A stretch of DNA of 6,609 nucleotides from Bacillota bacterium. GTDB lineage: Bacteria; Bacillota; Bacilli; Bacillales; Cytobacillaceae. The notes below the pieces were generated by a model that saw nothing but the letters and a program-made list of their open reading frames with translations, made no database searches and was not told the origin of the DNA. The DNA lies in NCBI GenBank assembly GCA_030705745.1, contig JAUZPT010000169.1, positions 1-6,609 of the forward strand. Reading direction: 5' to 3'. A program made the position numbers and the translations under genes. Shown one piece after another: positions 1 to 6,117 of the stretch. Numbering within the stretch: the stretch's first letter is position 1; each line of letters opens with the position of its first letter.

Positions 1-32
1 ACTATCACTAAATTAGATAGTAAGATTCTGAG

Positions 33-73
33 AAAATAAAAAATTGTCGAGAAAATACCCCTTTCCCGACAAT
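33..73 (-). terminator. candidate rho-independent terminator, minus strand
   Basis: ATTGTCG (43-49) and CGACAAT (67-73) form a stem that extends through GAAA (51-54) and TTTC (62-65). Position 50/66 is an A-C mismatch on the + strand but a U-G wobble in minus-strand RNA, giving a continuous 12-bp stem. Read on the minus strand the stem is followed by TTTTTATTTT (42 down to 33), a normal terminator tail, whereas no T-run follows on the + strand. No minus-strand gene is recognisable upstream of it. Confidence 0.5.
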
Positions 74-76
74 CTG

Positions 77-110
77 AACACAAAATGCTTAACGGCATTC
101 TGTGTTTTTT
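77..110 (+). terminator. rho-independent terminator, + strand
   Basis: AACACAAAATGC (77-88) pairs with GCATTCTGTGTT (95-106) around a six-base loop, with one A-C mismatch, and a T-run (107-110, then CTTT) follows. It probably ends the transcript of the gene to the left of the window (cinA by usual gene order, not verified) and isolates recA from read-through. On the minus strand the mismatch becomes a G-U wobble, but no T-run follows there. Confidence 0.7.
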
Positions 111-271
111 CTTTATGAGGATCAAAATTCGTATCTATTTTCTGGCTGTCATAAAATAGTTTTAAAAATAAAATTCCACAAAAATCAAAATTCACTCTAA
201 AATGACTGCCAAAATTCAATTTTCACAAGCGCATTCATCTCTTTTGGATTTTTTTTTACCTTCAAAAAAAA

Positions 272-285
272 CGAATGAATGTTCG
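272..285 (+). promoter_or_regulatory. LexA (DinR) SOS box of recA
   Basis: CGAATGAATGTTCG differs at one position from the Bacillus SOS consensus CGAAC-N4-GTTCG. The T at position 5 is, as I recall, also present in the B. subtilis recA box. The site ends 9 bases before the predicted -35 element, so bound LexA would hinder RNA polymerase until RecA-promoted LexA self-cleavage relieves it. Confidence 0.9.
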
Positions 286-294
286 ATTTTTTGC

Positions 295-323
295 TCGACA
301 AACGCATTGAAAAGGTTTATATT
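295..323 (+). promoter_or_regulatory. sigma-A promoter of recA
   Basis: TCGACA (295-300, 5/6 to TTGACA) and TATATT (318-323, 5/6 to TATAAT) are separated by exactly 17 bases. Transcription would start near 330, leaving a leader of about 65 bases before the GTG. The position just downstream of the LexA box supports the call. TATAAA at 323-328 is an alternative -10 without a good -35. Confidence 0.7.
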
Positions 324-395
324 ATAAATAGGATTTAAATTGATAGATTAAGACAACTTGTACAGTCTTTTTTATATATGAAGGAGGATTTTAGG

Positions 396-1436
396 GTGAG
401 TGATCGTCAGGCCGCATTAGAAATGGCGTTAAAACAAATAGAAAAACAATTTGGTAAAGGCTCTATCATGAAGCTTGGAGAACAGACAGACAGAAGAATT
501 TCTACTGTACCAAGCGGTTCATTGGCATTGGATGCAGCTCTAGGTGTAGGTGGGTATCCTAGGGGACGTGTCATCGAAATTTATGGACCTGAAAGTTCTG
601 GTAAAACAACCGTTGCCCTTCATGCTATTGCGGAAGTACAGGCAAAAGGTGGTCAAGCAGCGTTTATCGATGCAGAACATGCTTTGGATCCTGCGTACGC
701 CCAAAAGCTTGGTGTTAACATTGATGAGCTTCTTCTTTCACAGCCGGATACCGGTGAGCAAGCTCTTGAAATTGCTGAAGCACTTGTGCGAAGCGGTGCA
801 ATTGACATCATCGTTGTCGACTCAGTTGCGGCACTAGTTCCGAAAGCTGAAATCGAGGGTGAAATGGGCGACAGCCACGTTGGTCTTCAAGCACGCCTAA
901 TGTCTCAGGCTTTACGTAAACTATCAGGATCAATCAACAAATCGAAAACGATTGCGATCTTCATTAATCAGATTCGTGAAAAAATCGGAGTAATGTTTGG
1001 TAACCCCGAAACGACTCCGGGAGGCCGCGCGTTAAAATTCTATTCAACGGTCCGTTTGGAAGTGCGCCGTGCGGAAGCCTTAAAACAGGGCAATGATATT
1101 GTTGGTAATAAAACGAAGATTAAAGTTGTTAAGAATAAAGTTGCTCCTCCATTCCGTACAGCGGAAGTGGATATTATGTACGGTGAAGGAATTTCAAAAG
1201 AAGGCGAAACAATCGACCTTGGTTCGGAATTGGATATCGTACAAAAAAGCGGTTCTTGGTATTCTTACAATGAAGAGCGACTTGGCCAGGGACGTGAAAA
1301 CGCCAAGCAGTTCCTTAAAGAAAACCCTCAGCTTCGAATCGAAATTTCTCAAAAAATCCGTAACCATTATGGATTGGATACAGAAAAGTTCTTAACTGAG
1401 CCGGAAGATGAGGATCAGATTGAATTAATCGACTAA
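396..1436 (+). CDS. recA: RecA recombinase
   Basis: RecA forms ATP-dependent filaments on single-stranded DNA, catalyses strand exchange in homologous recombination, and triggers LexA self-cleavage in the SOS response. The product is 346 residues, close to the B. subtilis protein (about 348). Visible landmarks are Walker A GPESSGKT (64-71), the catalytic Glu in FIDAEH (E94), Walker B IIVVDS (138-143), Q192 at the start of DNA-binding loop L2 (192-210), and an acidic C-terminal tail (EPEDED). The start is GTG at 396, giving an N-terminus [13 protein letters not shown] that matches Bacillus RecA, with AAGGAGG at 381-387 eight bases upstream. The in-frame ATG at 378 would put the ribosome binding site inside the gene and add six unrelated residues. 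No intein or frameshift is seen. A LexA box and promoter lie upstream and a terminator follows. Confidence 0.98.
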   Translation: MSDRQAALEMALKQIEKQFGKGSIMKLGEQTDRRISTVPSGSLALDAALGVGGYPRGRVIEIYGPESSGKTTVALHAIAEVQAKGGQAAFIDAEHALDPAYAQKLGVNIDELLLSQPDTGEQALEIAEALVRSGAIDIIVVDSVAALVPKAEIEGEMGDSHVGLQARLMSQALRKLSGSINKSKTIAIFINQIREKIGVMFGNPETTPGGRALKFYSTVRLEVRRAEALKQGNDIVGNKTKIKVVKNKVAPPFRTAEVDIMYGEGISKEGETIDLGSELDIVQKSGSWYSYNEERLGQGRENAKQFLKENPQLRIEISQKIRNHYGLDTEKFLTEPEDEDQIELID

Positions 1437-1438
1437 TG

Positions 1439-1478
1439 AGAGGAGCAAAGTCCATTATTGACTTTGCTCTTCTTTTCT
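1439..1478 (+). terminator. terminator of recA
   Basis: A long stem, whose core GAGCAAAGTC (1443-1452) pairs with GACTTTGCTC (1460-1469) around a seven-base loop, extends outward with a further few pairs and is followed by TTTTCT. It begins two bases after the recA stop and makes recA a single-gene unit. Confidence 0.9.
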
Positions 1479-1588
1479 ACGTATCTTAAATTCGAAAGTT
1501 TGTATATTTATTCAACGGCGATTTTTGTTTTTTGTGTAAAGGATTCTGCCGATTTCTAAATATTGCGAAAAGCAACAAGGACAAACCC

Positions 1589-1617
1589 TTGACAAGCACT
1601 ATGGACACAATTACAAT
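1589..1617 (+). promoter_or_regulatory. sigma-A promoter of rny
   Basis: TTGACA (1589-1594, perfect) and TACAAT (1612-1617, 5/6) are separated by exactly 17 bases. Transcription would start near 1624, giving rny a leader of roughly 130 bases. This is the strongest promoter match in the window. Confidence 0.8.
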
Positions 1618-1645
1618 GAAAATGTATATTTTACATTTTTGGTAA

Positions 1646-1662
1646 TTTTACACCGTGTAAAA
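1646..1662 (+). repeat. 17-bp perfect palindrome in rny leader
   Basis: TTTTACAC-C-GTGTAAAA is a perfect inverted repeat with a single central base, lying about 22-38 bases downstream of the predicted rny transcription start. The shape and position fit a dimeric repressor operator. In RNA it could form a seven-pair stem with a three-base loop. No regulator is identified. Confidence 0.55.
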
Positions 1663-1752
1663 AATCTTGGTGTGATGTATGATGTGGAGATCACTGTACA
1701 GGCCACCACTTAAAAATCGTAACAAAAGTTAATAGCAAGAGGAGGTGTAACG

Positions 1753-3312
1753 ATGGGACCCATTACAATCATCTCCAGTTTGCTTGGCCTATTCGTCGGT
1801 GCAGTTGTTGGCTATTTTATGCGTAAATCATTTGCTGAAGCAAAAATAACGGGGGCAAAAAGTGCTGCAGAGCAAATCCTTGACGATGCGAAGCGTGAAG
1901 CGGAAGCATCTAAAAAGGAATCCCTTTTAGAAGCAAAGGATGAAATTCACAAGCTTCGCACAGAAGCTGAACGTGAGGTTCGTGAACGAAGAAATGAACT
2001 GCAAAAACAAGAAAACCGTTTACTGCAAAGAGAAGAGAATTTAGACCGGAAGGATGAAACGGTTAATAAACGTGAAATCCTTTTAGAGAAGAAGGATGAT
2101 TCTCTGAACCTAAGGCAACAGCATATTGAAGAGATGGAAAGCAAAGTGGACGAGATGGTACGAGCACAACAAGCTGAACTCGAAAGAATATCAAGCTTGA
2201 CTCGTGAGGAAGCTAAGTCAATTATTTTGGATCGTACTGAGAAGGAATTGGCTCATGACCTCGCCATAATGATTAAAGAAAGCGAAATCCGCACAAAAGA
2301 AGAATCTGACAAGAAGGCGAAAGAAATTCTTTCTCTCGCAATCCAGCGTTGCGCTGCAGACCATGTGGCAGAAACGACTGTTTCTGTAGTCAATCTTCCT
2401 AATGATGAAATGAAAGGCCGGATTATTGGCCGTGAAGGACGCAACATTCGAACACTTGAAACGCTTACCGGAATTGATTTGATTATTGATGATACTCCAG
2501 AAGCTGTCATTCTATCAGGCTTCGATCCAATCCGACGTGAAACGGCACGATTGGCTCTTGAAAAACTAGTTCAAGATGGACGCATCCATCCGGCAAGGAT
2601 TGAGGAAATGGTCGATAAAGCTCGCCGTGAAGTGGATGAACATATTCGCGAAATCGGAGAACAAACAACTTTTGAAGTTGGAGTTCATGGCCTTCACCCT
2701 GACTTAATCAAAATTCTTGGCCGACTTAAATTCCGTACAAGTTACGGACAAAATGTTCTAAAACATTCAGTGGAAGTAGCACAGCTTTCAGGGCTGTTGG
2801 CTGCGGAGCTTGGAGAAGATGAAACATTGGCTCGCCGAGCAGGTTTGTTGCATGATATCGGTAAGGCAATCGACCACGAAGTCGAAGGCAGCCATGTTGA
2901 AATCGGGGTGGAACTAGCCACCAAATACAAAGAGCATCCTGTGGTCATTAACAGCATCGCCTCGCATCATGGCGATAAAGAGCCTACTTCAGTTATTGCG
3001 GTACTCGTTGCGGCAGCAGACGCATTGTCGGCGGCAAGACCGGGTGCACGCAGTGAAACGCTTGAAAACTATATCAGACGCCTTGAAAAACTCGAGGAAA
3101 TTTCTGAGTCCTATGAAGGCGTTGAAAAATCATTTGCCATTCAGGCAGGCCGTGAAGTTAGAATATTGGTTCGTCCAGAAGCGATTGACGACTTGGCAGC
3201 CCATAGATTGGCGAGAGATATTCGCAAACGCATTGAAGAGGAACTTGATTATCCTGGACATATTAAAGTGACGGTTATTCGTGAAACAAGAGCCGTAGAA
3301 TATGCAAAATAA
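1753..3312 (+). CDS. rny: Ribonuclease Y
   Basis: RNase Y (YmdA) is the membrane-anchored endoribonuclease that starts decay and processing of many mRNAs in Firmicutes and associates with glycolytic enzymes and other RNases. The 519-residue product matches the B. subtilis protein (520) almost throughout. Domains in order: an N-terminal membrane helix (about residues 3-23), a long charged coiled coil (about 28-200), a KH RNA-binding domain with the GxxG loop GREG (226-229), and an HD hydrolase domain with H338, the metal-binding H367-D368 in [10 protein letters not shown] at 405-406 and D423, followed by the conserved tail ending RAVEYAK. The ATG at 1753 has GGAGGTG at 1741-1747 and places the membrane helix at the extreme N-terminus as expected. 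It has its own promoter and a terminator that overlaps the stop codon. Confidence 0.98.
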   Translation: MGPITIISSLLGLFVGAVVGYFMRKSFAEAKITGAKSAAEQILDDAKREAEASKKESLLEAKDEIHKLRTEAEREVRERRNELQKQENRLLQREENLDRKDETVNKREILLEKKDDSLNLRQQHIEEMESKVDEMVRAQQAELERISSLTREEAKSIILDRTEKELAHDLAIMIKESEIRTKEESDKKAKEILSLAIQRCAADHVAETTVSVVNLPNDEMKGRIIGREGRNIRTLETLTGIDLIIDDTPEAVILSGFDPIRRETARLALEKLVQDGRIHPARIEEMVDKARREVDEHIREIGEQTTFEVGVHGLHPDLIKILGRLKFRTSYGQNVLKHSVEVAQLSGLLAAELGEDETLARRAGLLHDIGKAIDHEVEGSHVEIGVELATKYKEHPVVINSIASHHGDKEPTSVIAVLVAAADALSAARPGARSETLENYIRRLEKLEEISESYEGVEKSFAIQAGREVRILVRPEAIDDLAAHRLARDIRKRIEEELDYPGHIKVTVIRETRAVEYAK

Positions 3313-3340
3313 AGCGGTGCATCTGCATCGCTTTTTTTTT
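3311..3340 (+). terminator. terminator of rny
   Basis: GCGGTGC (3314-3320) pairs with GCATCGC (3325-3331) around the loop ATCT with one G-U pair, followed by nine T residues (3332-3340). The flanking A residues overlap the rny TAA. It should largely separate rny from ymdB. Confidence 0.92.
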
Positions 3341-3368
3341 CGTCGTCTAGGAAGCCTGTTGGGGAAAA

Positions 3369-3398
3369 TTAAAACATTGCAGGCATTTATGATACAAT
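3369..3398 (+). promoter_or_regulatory. extended -10 promoter of ymdB
   Basis: TGATACAAT (3390-3398) is an extended -10 element (TG-N-TACAAT). A weak -35, TTAAAA (3369-3374), lies 18 bases before the hexamer. The start point would be near 3405, so the in-frame ATG at 3403 would not be usefully transcribed, which supports the ymdB start at 3442. A sporulation-sigma reading of ATACAAT was considered, but no matching -35 was found. Confidence 0.5.
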
Positions 3399-3441
3399 TT
3401 ATATGGAAGTGAAATTTTTTTTGAACAGAAGGGACTTATCA

Positions 3442-4239
3442 ATGAATTTATTGTTTATCGGTGACGTGGTCGGATCTCCTGGCCGCGATATGATTAAGGA
3501 ATATGTACCTAAACTTAAAGATAAATATCGACCGCATATAACCATCATCAATGGAGAAAATGCAGCTGGAGGAAAAGGGATTACCGAACAGATTTATCGT
3601 CAGTTTTTAGAAGTTGGCGCACAGGCTGTTACGCTTGGTAATCACGCTTGGGATAACAGAGAAATTTTTGAATTTATTAACGAGGCAAAATATTTAGTGC
3701 GGCCTGCGAATTTTCCTGATCCAACACCAGGAAAAGGAATGGTATTTGTCAGATTGAATGATTTGGAAGTAGCTGTCATTAACCTTCAAGGACGTACTTT
3801 TATGGCGCCTCTTGATTGCCCTTTTAAAAAAGCGGATGAATTGGTGGAAGAAGCAAGGAAAAGAACTCCATTTATCTTTGTCGATTTTCATGCGGAGGTT
3901 ACAAGCGAGAAACAGGCGATGGGCTGGTATTTGGACGGCCGTGTGTCAGCAGTCGTAGGCACGCATACACATGTACAAACGGCAGATAGCAGGATACTAC
4001 CGGAAGGAACTGCTTATTTAACTGATGTCGGAATGACTGGACCGTACGATGGAATACTTGGTGTGGAACGAGAGCCGGTGCTAAAAAGGTTTATGACTGC
4101 CATGCCTGTCCGTTTTGAAGTGCCTAAAACAGGAAGAACGCAATTGAGCGCCGTTTATATTGAGCTTGATCGTAAAACGGGGATGGCAAAAAAAATCGAA
4201 CGTATTTTAATTAACGATGACCACCCTTGGTATTCATGA
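3442..4239 (+). CDS. ymdB: YmdB metallophosphoesterase (cyclic nucleotide phosphodiesterase)
   Basis: YmdB belongs to the TIGR00282 calcineurin-like phosphoesterases. In B. subtilis it hydrolyses cyclic nucleotides weakly in vitro and is needed for normal biofilm gene expression and intercellular nanotubes. The product is 265 residues against 264 in B. subtilis. The metal-centre residues are all present at the expected numbers: D8 (IGDVVGS), E39 and N40 (NGEN), N67 and H68 (GNHAWD), H150 (DFHAE), H175 and H177 (GTHTH). No signal peptide or membrane segment is seen. ATG at 3442 is chosen because MNLLFIGDVVGSPGRD aligns with family N-termini and AAGGG (3429-3433) lies eight bases upstream. An upstream in-frame ATG at 3403 has no ribosome binding site. 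It lies between two terminators and so is probably transcribed alone. Confidence 0.96.
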   Translation: MNLLFIGDVVGSPGRDMIKEYVPKLKDKYRPHITIINGENAAGGKGITEQIYRQFLEVGAQAVTLGNHAWDNREIFEFINEAKYLVRPANFPDPTPGKGMVFVRLNDLEVAVINLQGRTFMAPLDCPFKKADELVEEARKRTPFIFVDFHAEVTSEKQAMGWYLDGRVSAVVGTHTHVQTADSRILPEGTAYLTDVGMTGPYDGILGVEREPVLKRFMTAMPVRFEVPKTGRTQLSAVYIELDRKTGMAKKIERILINDDHPWYS

Positions 4240-4278
4240 TTTAGTATAAAAAAGTTCATCGTATTTTAATCAAAATCA

Positions 4279-4306
4279 AAAGGCCTTCCTTTACAGGAAG
4301 GTTTTT
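4279..4306 (+). terminator. terminator of ymdB
   Basis: CCTTCCT (4284-4290) pairs perfectly with AGGAAGG (4295-4301) around a four-base loop, followed by TTTTT (4302-4306). It ends the ymdB unit before the spoVS promoter region. Confidence 0.9.
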
Positions 4307-4338
4307 GTGTTTCTCTAAACAAAAAGAGAGGGGTATAA

Positions 4339-4491
4339 GTGGATTTATCAGCCCTTTTTTTGTCCAAGCCGGAATATGTCTTTTATCGCGTGAATATAGT
4401 AACAGTGGAATCATATATACCTGATTTGATCATGAAACTGCTCATGCGGGATCGGGAGTTTACAAGGAGGAGCCAGGAATGGACATATTAA
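4339..4491 (+). CDS. possible small ORF overlapping spoVS start
   Basis: A GTG at 4339 preceded by GAGAGGGG (4326-4333) opens a 50-codon frame that ends with TAA at 4489-4491, 13 bases inside spoVS in another frame. The product would begin VDLSALFLSKPEY and carry a hydrophobic middle and a basic C-terminal part (MRDREFTRRSQ). I do not recognise it. If translated, it could couple to spoVS, whose ribosome binding site lies within it. Against it, the predicted sigma-H promoter of spoVS lies inside this frame, so transcripts from that promoter would lack its start. It may be a chance reading frame. Confidence 0.25.
   Translation: MDLSALFLSKPEYVFYRVNIVTVESYIPDLIMKLLMRDREFTRRSQEWTY
4368..4397 (+). 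promoter_or_regulatory. sigma-H-like promoter of spoVS
   Basis: GCCGGAATA (4368-4376) matches the sigma-H -35 consensus RNAGGAWWW at all but the third position. After 12 bases, CGTGAATAT (4389-4397) matches the -10 consensus RNNGAATWW except at its first base. spoVS is a known sigma-H gene in B. subtilis, and the site lies about 80 bases before its start codon, all of which fits. Confidence 0.6.
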
Positions 4492-4739
4492 AAGTTTCTG
4501 CAAAATCTAATCCAAATTCTGTAGCTGGTGCGCTTGCCGGTGTTCTGCGTGAAAGAGGGAACGCGGAAATCCAGGCAATAGGAGCCGGTGCATTGAATCA
4601 AGCAGTGAAGGCTGTTGCGATCGCTCGAGGATTTGTTGCTCCGAGTGGAGTGGATTTAATTTGTATCCCGGCATTTACCGATATTTTAATCGATGGGGAA
4701 GAGCGGACTGCCATTAAGCTGATTGTTGAACCGAGATAG
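4479..4739 (+). CDS. spoVS: Stage V sporulation protein S
   Basis: SpoVS is a small DNA-binding protein with an Alba-like fold, required for normal sporulation in B. subtilis, where its loss blocks an intermediate stage (stage V). The 86-residue product has the family's exact length and is nearly identical to the B. subtilis protein across its whole span, including the invariant blocks NSVAGALAGVLRERG, AIGAGALNQAVKA, APSGVDLICIPAFTD and the end IKLIVEPR. The ATG at 4479 is set by AAGGAGG (4464-4470), eight bases upstream. It sits between the ymdB terminator and its own terminator, with a sigma-H-like promoter, so expression is expected at entry into sporulation. Its presence argues that the host forms endospores, although SpoVS homologues also occur in some non-sporulating bacteria. 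Confidence 0.98.
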   Translation: MDILKVSAKSNPNSVAGALAGVLRERGNAEIQAIGAGALNQAVKAVAIARGFVAPSGVDLICIPAFTDILIDGEERTAIKLIVEPR

Positions 4740-4805
4740 GCTACTCAACGGGTAGTTGTTTACCGTAAGAAATGAAACAAAGCAAAGAAAAATAGGACCT
4801 TTTCC

Positions 4806-4841
4806 AACCTGCCTGGTGAGTTATCATGCAGGTTCTTTTTT
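4806..4841 (+). terminator. terminator of spoVS
   Basis: AACCTGC (4806-4812) pairs with GCAGGTT (4828-4834). TGA (4817-4819) and TCA (4824-4826) can pair inside the loop. CTTTTTT follows. It separates spoVS from the dipeptidase gene. Confidence 0.8.
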
Positions 4842-4889
4842 GCACATGAAGAATTCATATATGTATCAAGTGAAAAGGAAGTGGCTAAT

Positions 4890-5819
4890 TTGCATATTTT
4901 TGATGCACACTGTGATGTACTATATAAATTAATTAATGATCCAGCCATTGATTTTAAGAAAGCAAACAGTATTCATGTTAATCTCGAAGGAATGAAGCAG
5001 GCGGGAATAAAGGTCCAATGCTTTGCCATTTTTGTTTCGCCTTCGGTTCACCCAGATGTTGCATTTAACGCTGCGTTGTATATGGCAGATTTATTTTTTG
5101 AAAAAATAATAAAAAACAATAAGGAATTGAAATTCATCACTACACAACAGCAGATAATGCAGCTGAAGGAAAATGAAATAGGTGCTATCCTGACGCTTGA
5201 AGGCTGCGATTCGATTGGGAAGGATTTATTAAAGTTAAAGACGCTTCTTCGCCTTGGTGTTACGGCGGTGGGGTTAACGTGGAACGACGCTAATTATGTT
5301 TCAGATGGAGCGATGGAGGAGAGAGGTGCGGGATTAACGAAATTCGGCAAAGAGGTTGTAAATATTTTAAACAGCTCTGGAATTTGGTGCGATGTTTCAC
5401 ATTTATCGGAGAGAGGATTTTGGGACGTAATGGAGTTAGCCGATTACCCGTTTGCCTCACATTCCAATTGTTATTCACTTTGTCCACATCCAAGGAATTT
5501 GAGAGATGAACAAATTTCTGCCTTGATTGATCGAGACAGTGTGATGGGGCTGACTTTTGTGCCTCATTTCCTCTCGGGACGGGAAGAGGCTTCGATTTCA
5601 GATATTCTTAGGCATCTTGATCATGTTTGCTCACTTGGAGGAGAAAAAAATGTAGGTTTTGGTTCGGATTTTGATGGAACCGACAAGACTGTTGCGGGGC
5701 TTTCATCAGTCAAAGACTACGAAACATTAAAAAATGAGTTATTAAAATATTATACTGATATACAAGTGGCAGATTTTTTATATAAAAATATGTCCAGAAG
5801 ATATGGCGTGACTGGATAG
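4890..5819 (+). CDS. M19 family dipeptidase
   Basis: This is a zinc-dependent dipeptidase of peptidase family M19 (membrane/renal dipeptidase family), which hydrolyses dipeptides, often with broad specificity and sometimes D-residues. From the TTG start the product is 309 residues, a usual length for bacterial members. Binuclear zinc ligands are visible by family alignment: H7 and D9 (DAHCD), bridging E104 (TLEGCD), H171 (DVSHLS) and H191 (ASHSNC). R202 in HPRNLRD and D260 in GFGSDFDG are the usual substrate and catalytic positions. No signal peptide is seen, so it is probably cytoplasmic despite the family name. TTG at 4890 gives MHIFDAHCD, like homologues, with AAGGAAGTG at 4875-4883. The alternative GTG at 4881 lies inside that ribosome binding site. 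No convincing promoter was found. In this position B. subtilis has tdh-kbl. The natural substrate is unknown. Confidence 0.93.
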   Translation: MHIFDAHCDVLYKLINDPAIDFKKANSIHVNLEGMKQAGIKVQCFAIFVSPSVHPDVAFNAALYMADLFFEKIIKNNKELKFITTQQQIMQLKENEIGAILTLEGCDSIGKDLLKLKTLLRLGVTAVGLTWNDANYVSDGAMEERGAGLTKFGKEVVNILNSSGIWCDVSHLSERGFWDVMELADYPFASHSNCYSLCPHPRNLRDEQISALIDRDSVMGLTFVPHFLSGREEASISDILRHLDHVCSLGGEKNVGFGSDFDGTDKTVAGLSSVKDYETLKNELLKYYTDIQVADFLYKNMSRRYGVTG

Positions 5820-5858
5820 ATAAAAGCGCTACATGGCTGGCTTTAAAGAGATTGAGAT

Positions 5859-5892
5859 GAAGGTGGCTGGAAAAATGACGGCCATCTTTTAT
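5859..5892 (+). terminator. terminator of dipeptidase gene
   Basis: AAGGTGGC (5860-5867) pairs with GCCATCTT (5881-5888) with one G-U pair across a 13-base loop, then TTATT. The loop is larger and the tail weaker than for the other terminators here, so some read-through toward korA is possible. Confidence 0.65.
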
Positions 5893-5942
5893 TATGCAAT
5901 AAAAAAATATTCATATTTTAGACAATATTTCGTGAGAAAAGG

Positions 5943-5971
5943 TTGCAATTTTTTCCCTATAGGTCTAGAAT
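5943..5971 (+). promoter_or_regulatory. sigma-A promoter of korA
   Basis: TTGCAA (5943-5948, 4/6) and TAGAAT (5966-5971, 5/6) are separated by 17 bases. The start would be near 5978, giving a leader of about 140 bases. A weaker second candidate is TTGGGA (6047-6052) with TGTAAT (6071-6076), with an 18-base spacer. Confidence 0.55.
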
Positions 5972-5985
5972 TGTAAGCGTTTAGT
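5972..5985 (+). promoter_or_regulatory. cre-like site (CcpA) at korA transcription start
   Basis: TGTAAGCGTTTAGT matches the catabolite-responsive consensus TGWAARCGYTWNCW at 13 of 14 positions, the miss being G for C at position 13. It directly abuts the predicted -10 and covers the predicted start point, a placement at which CcpA with phosphorylated HPr normally represses. This would lower korA expression when preferred sugars are plentiful. Confidence 0.55.
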
Positions 5986-6070
5986 ACGCCCCAAAAAACT
6001 GAATTTTTCCTTATAAATATGAATAGGTTTAATTCTATTGAATCTTTTGGGAAGCTACTATACTTACTAT

Positions 6071-6085
6071 TGTAATGTTTTTACA
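6071..6085 (+). repeat. TGTAA-N5-TTACA inverted repeat before korA
   Basis: TGTAA (6071-6075) and TTACA (6081-6085) form a perfect inverted repeat with a five-base spacer, 32 bases before the korA start. The spacing does not fit TnrA or GlnR sites (TGTNA-N7-TNACA). It may be an operator or chance in AT-rich sequence. Confidence 0.3.
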
Positions 6086-6117
6086 TATTTTTTATGCATG
6101 ATAAAGGGGTGTAAGGC

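Larger units (their letters stand above)
1..271. other. AT-rich region upstream of recA, no gene assigned
   Basis: No convincing gene is seen here. In many bacilli cinA lies just upstream of recA on the same strand, so the first bases could be its 3' end. The only open frame reaching the left edge that is longer than a few codons reads 12 residues to a TAA at 37-39, and I cannot match it to CinA. The region holds a small inverted repeat (ACTATC at 1-6 with GATAGT at 16-21) and two larger hairpins listed separately as terminators. A 68-codon minus-strand frame ending at position 13 has no ribosome binding site, begins at TTG and runs through both hairpins, so it is not called. Confidence 0.6.
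1437..1752. other. recA-rny intergenic region
   Basis: This 316-base gap has no convincing gene. It holds the recA terminator, a near-consensus sigma-A promoter (1589-1617), a 17-base perfect palindrome (1646-1662), an inverted repeat ATGTA-N5-TACAT (1622-1636), and a weak GTGAT/ATCAC pairing (1672-1676 with 1690-1694) in the rny leader. In B. subtilis, as I recall, pbpX lies here; no remnant of it is visible. Confidence 0.7.

Noticed and set aside
1..39. Possible 3' end of cinA
   Set aside because: Gene order makes it plausible, but the 12 residues before the TAA do not match CinA C-termini that I can recall, and the other frames stop within a few codons.
13..219. Minus-strand ORF of 68 codons
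   Set aside because: It has a TTG start without a ribosome binding site, AT-rich low-complexity coding, no recognisable domain, and it runs through both terminator hairpins.
378..395. ATG start for recA
   Set aside because: AAGGAGG lies immediately after this ATG, and the six extra residues are absent from Bacillus RecA; GTG at 396 fits both tests.
1672..1716. Short GTG/ATG leader peptide in the rny leader
   Set aside because: The frame is only about 14 codons and has no ribosome binding site, so it is probably chance.
1947..2144. Minus-strand ORF inside rny
   Set aside because: It is a shadow of the coiled-coil coding region, rich in Ser, Arg and Phe; the + strand product is a certain RNase Y.
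3403..3441. Upstream ATG for ymdB
   Set aside because: It has no ribosome binding site, lies at the predicted transcription start, and adds 13 residues not found in the family.
4751..4764. GGTA-N6-TACC repeat after spoVS as a terminator
   Set aside because: The stem is only four pairs with no T-run; the real terminator is at 4806-4841.
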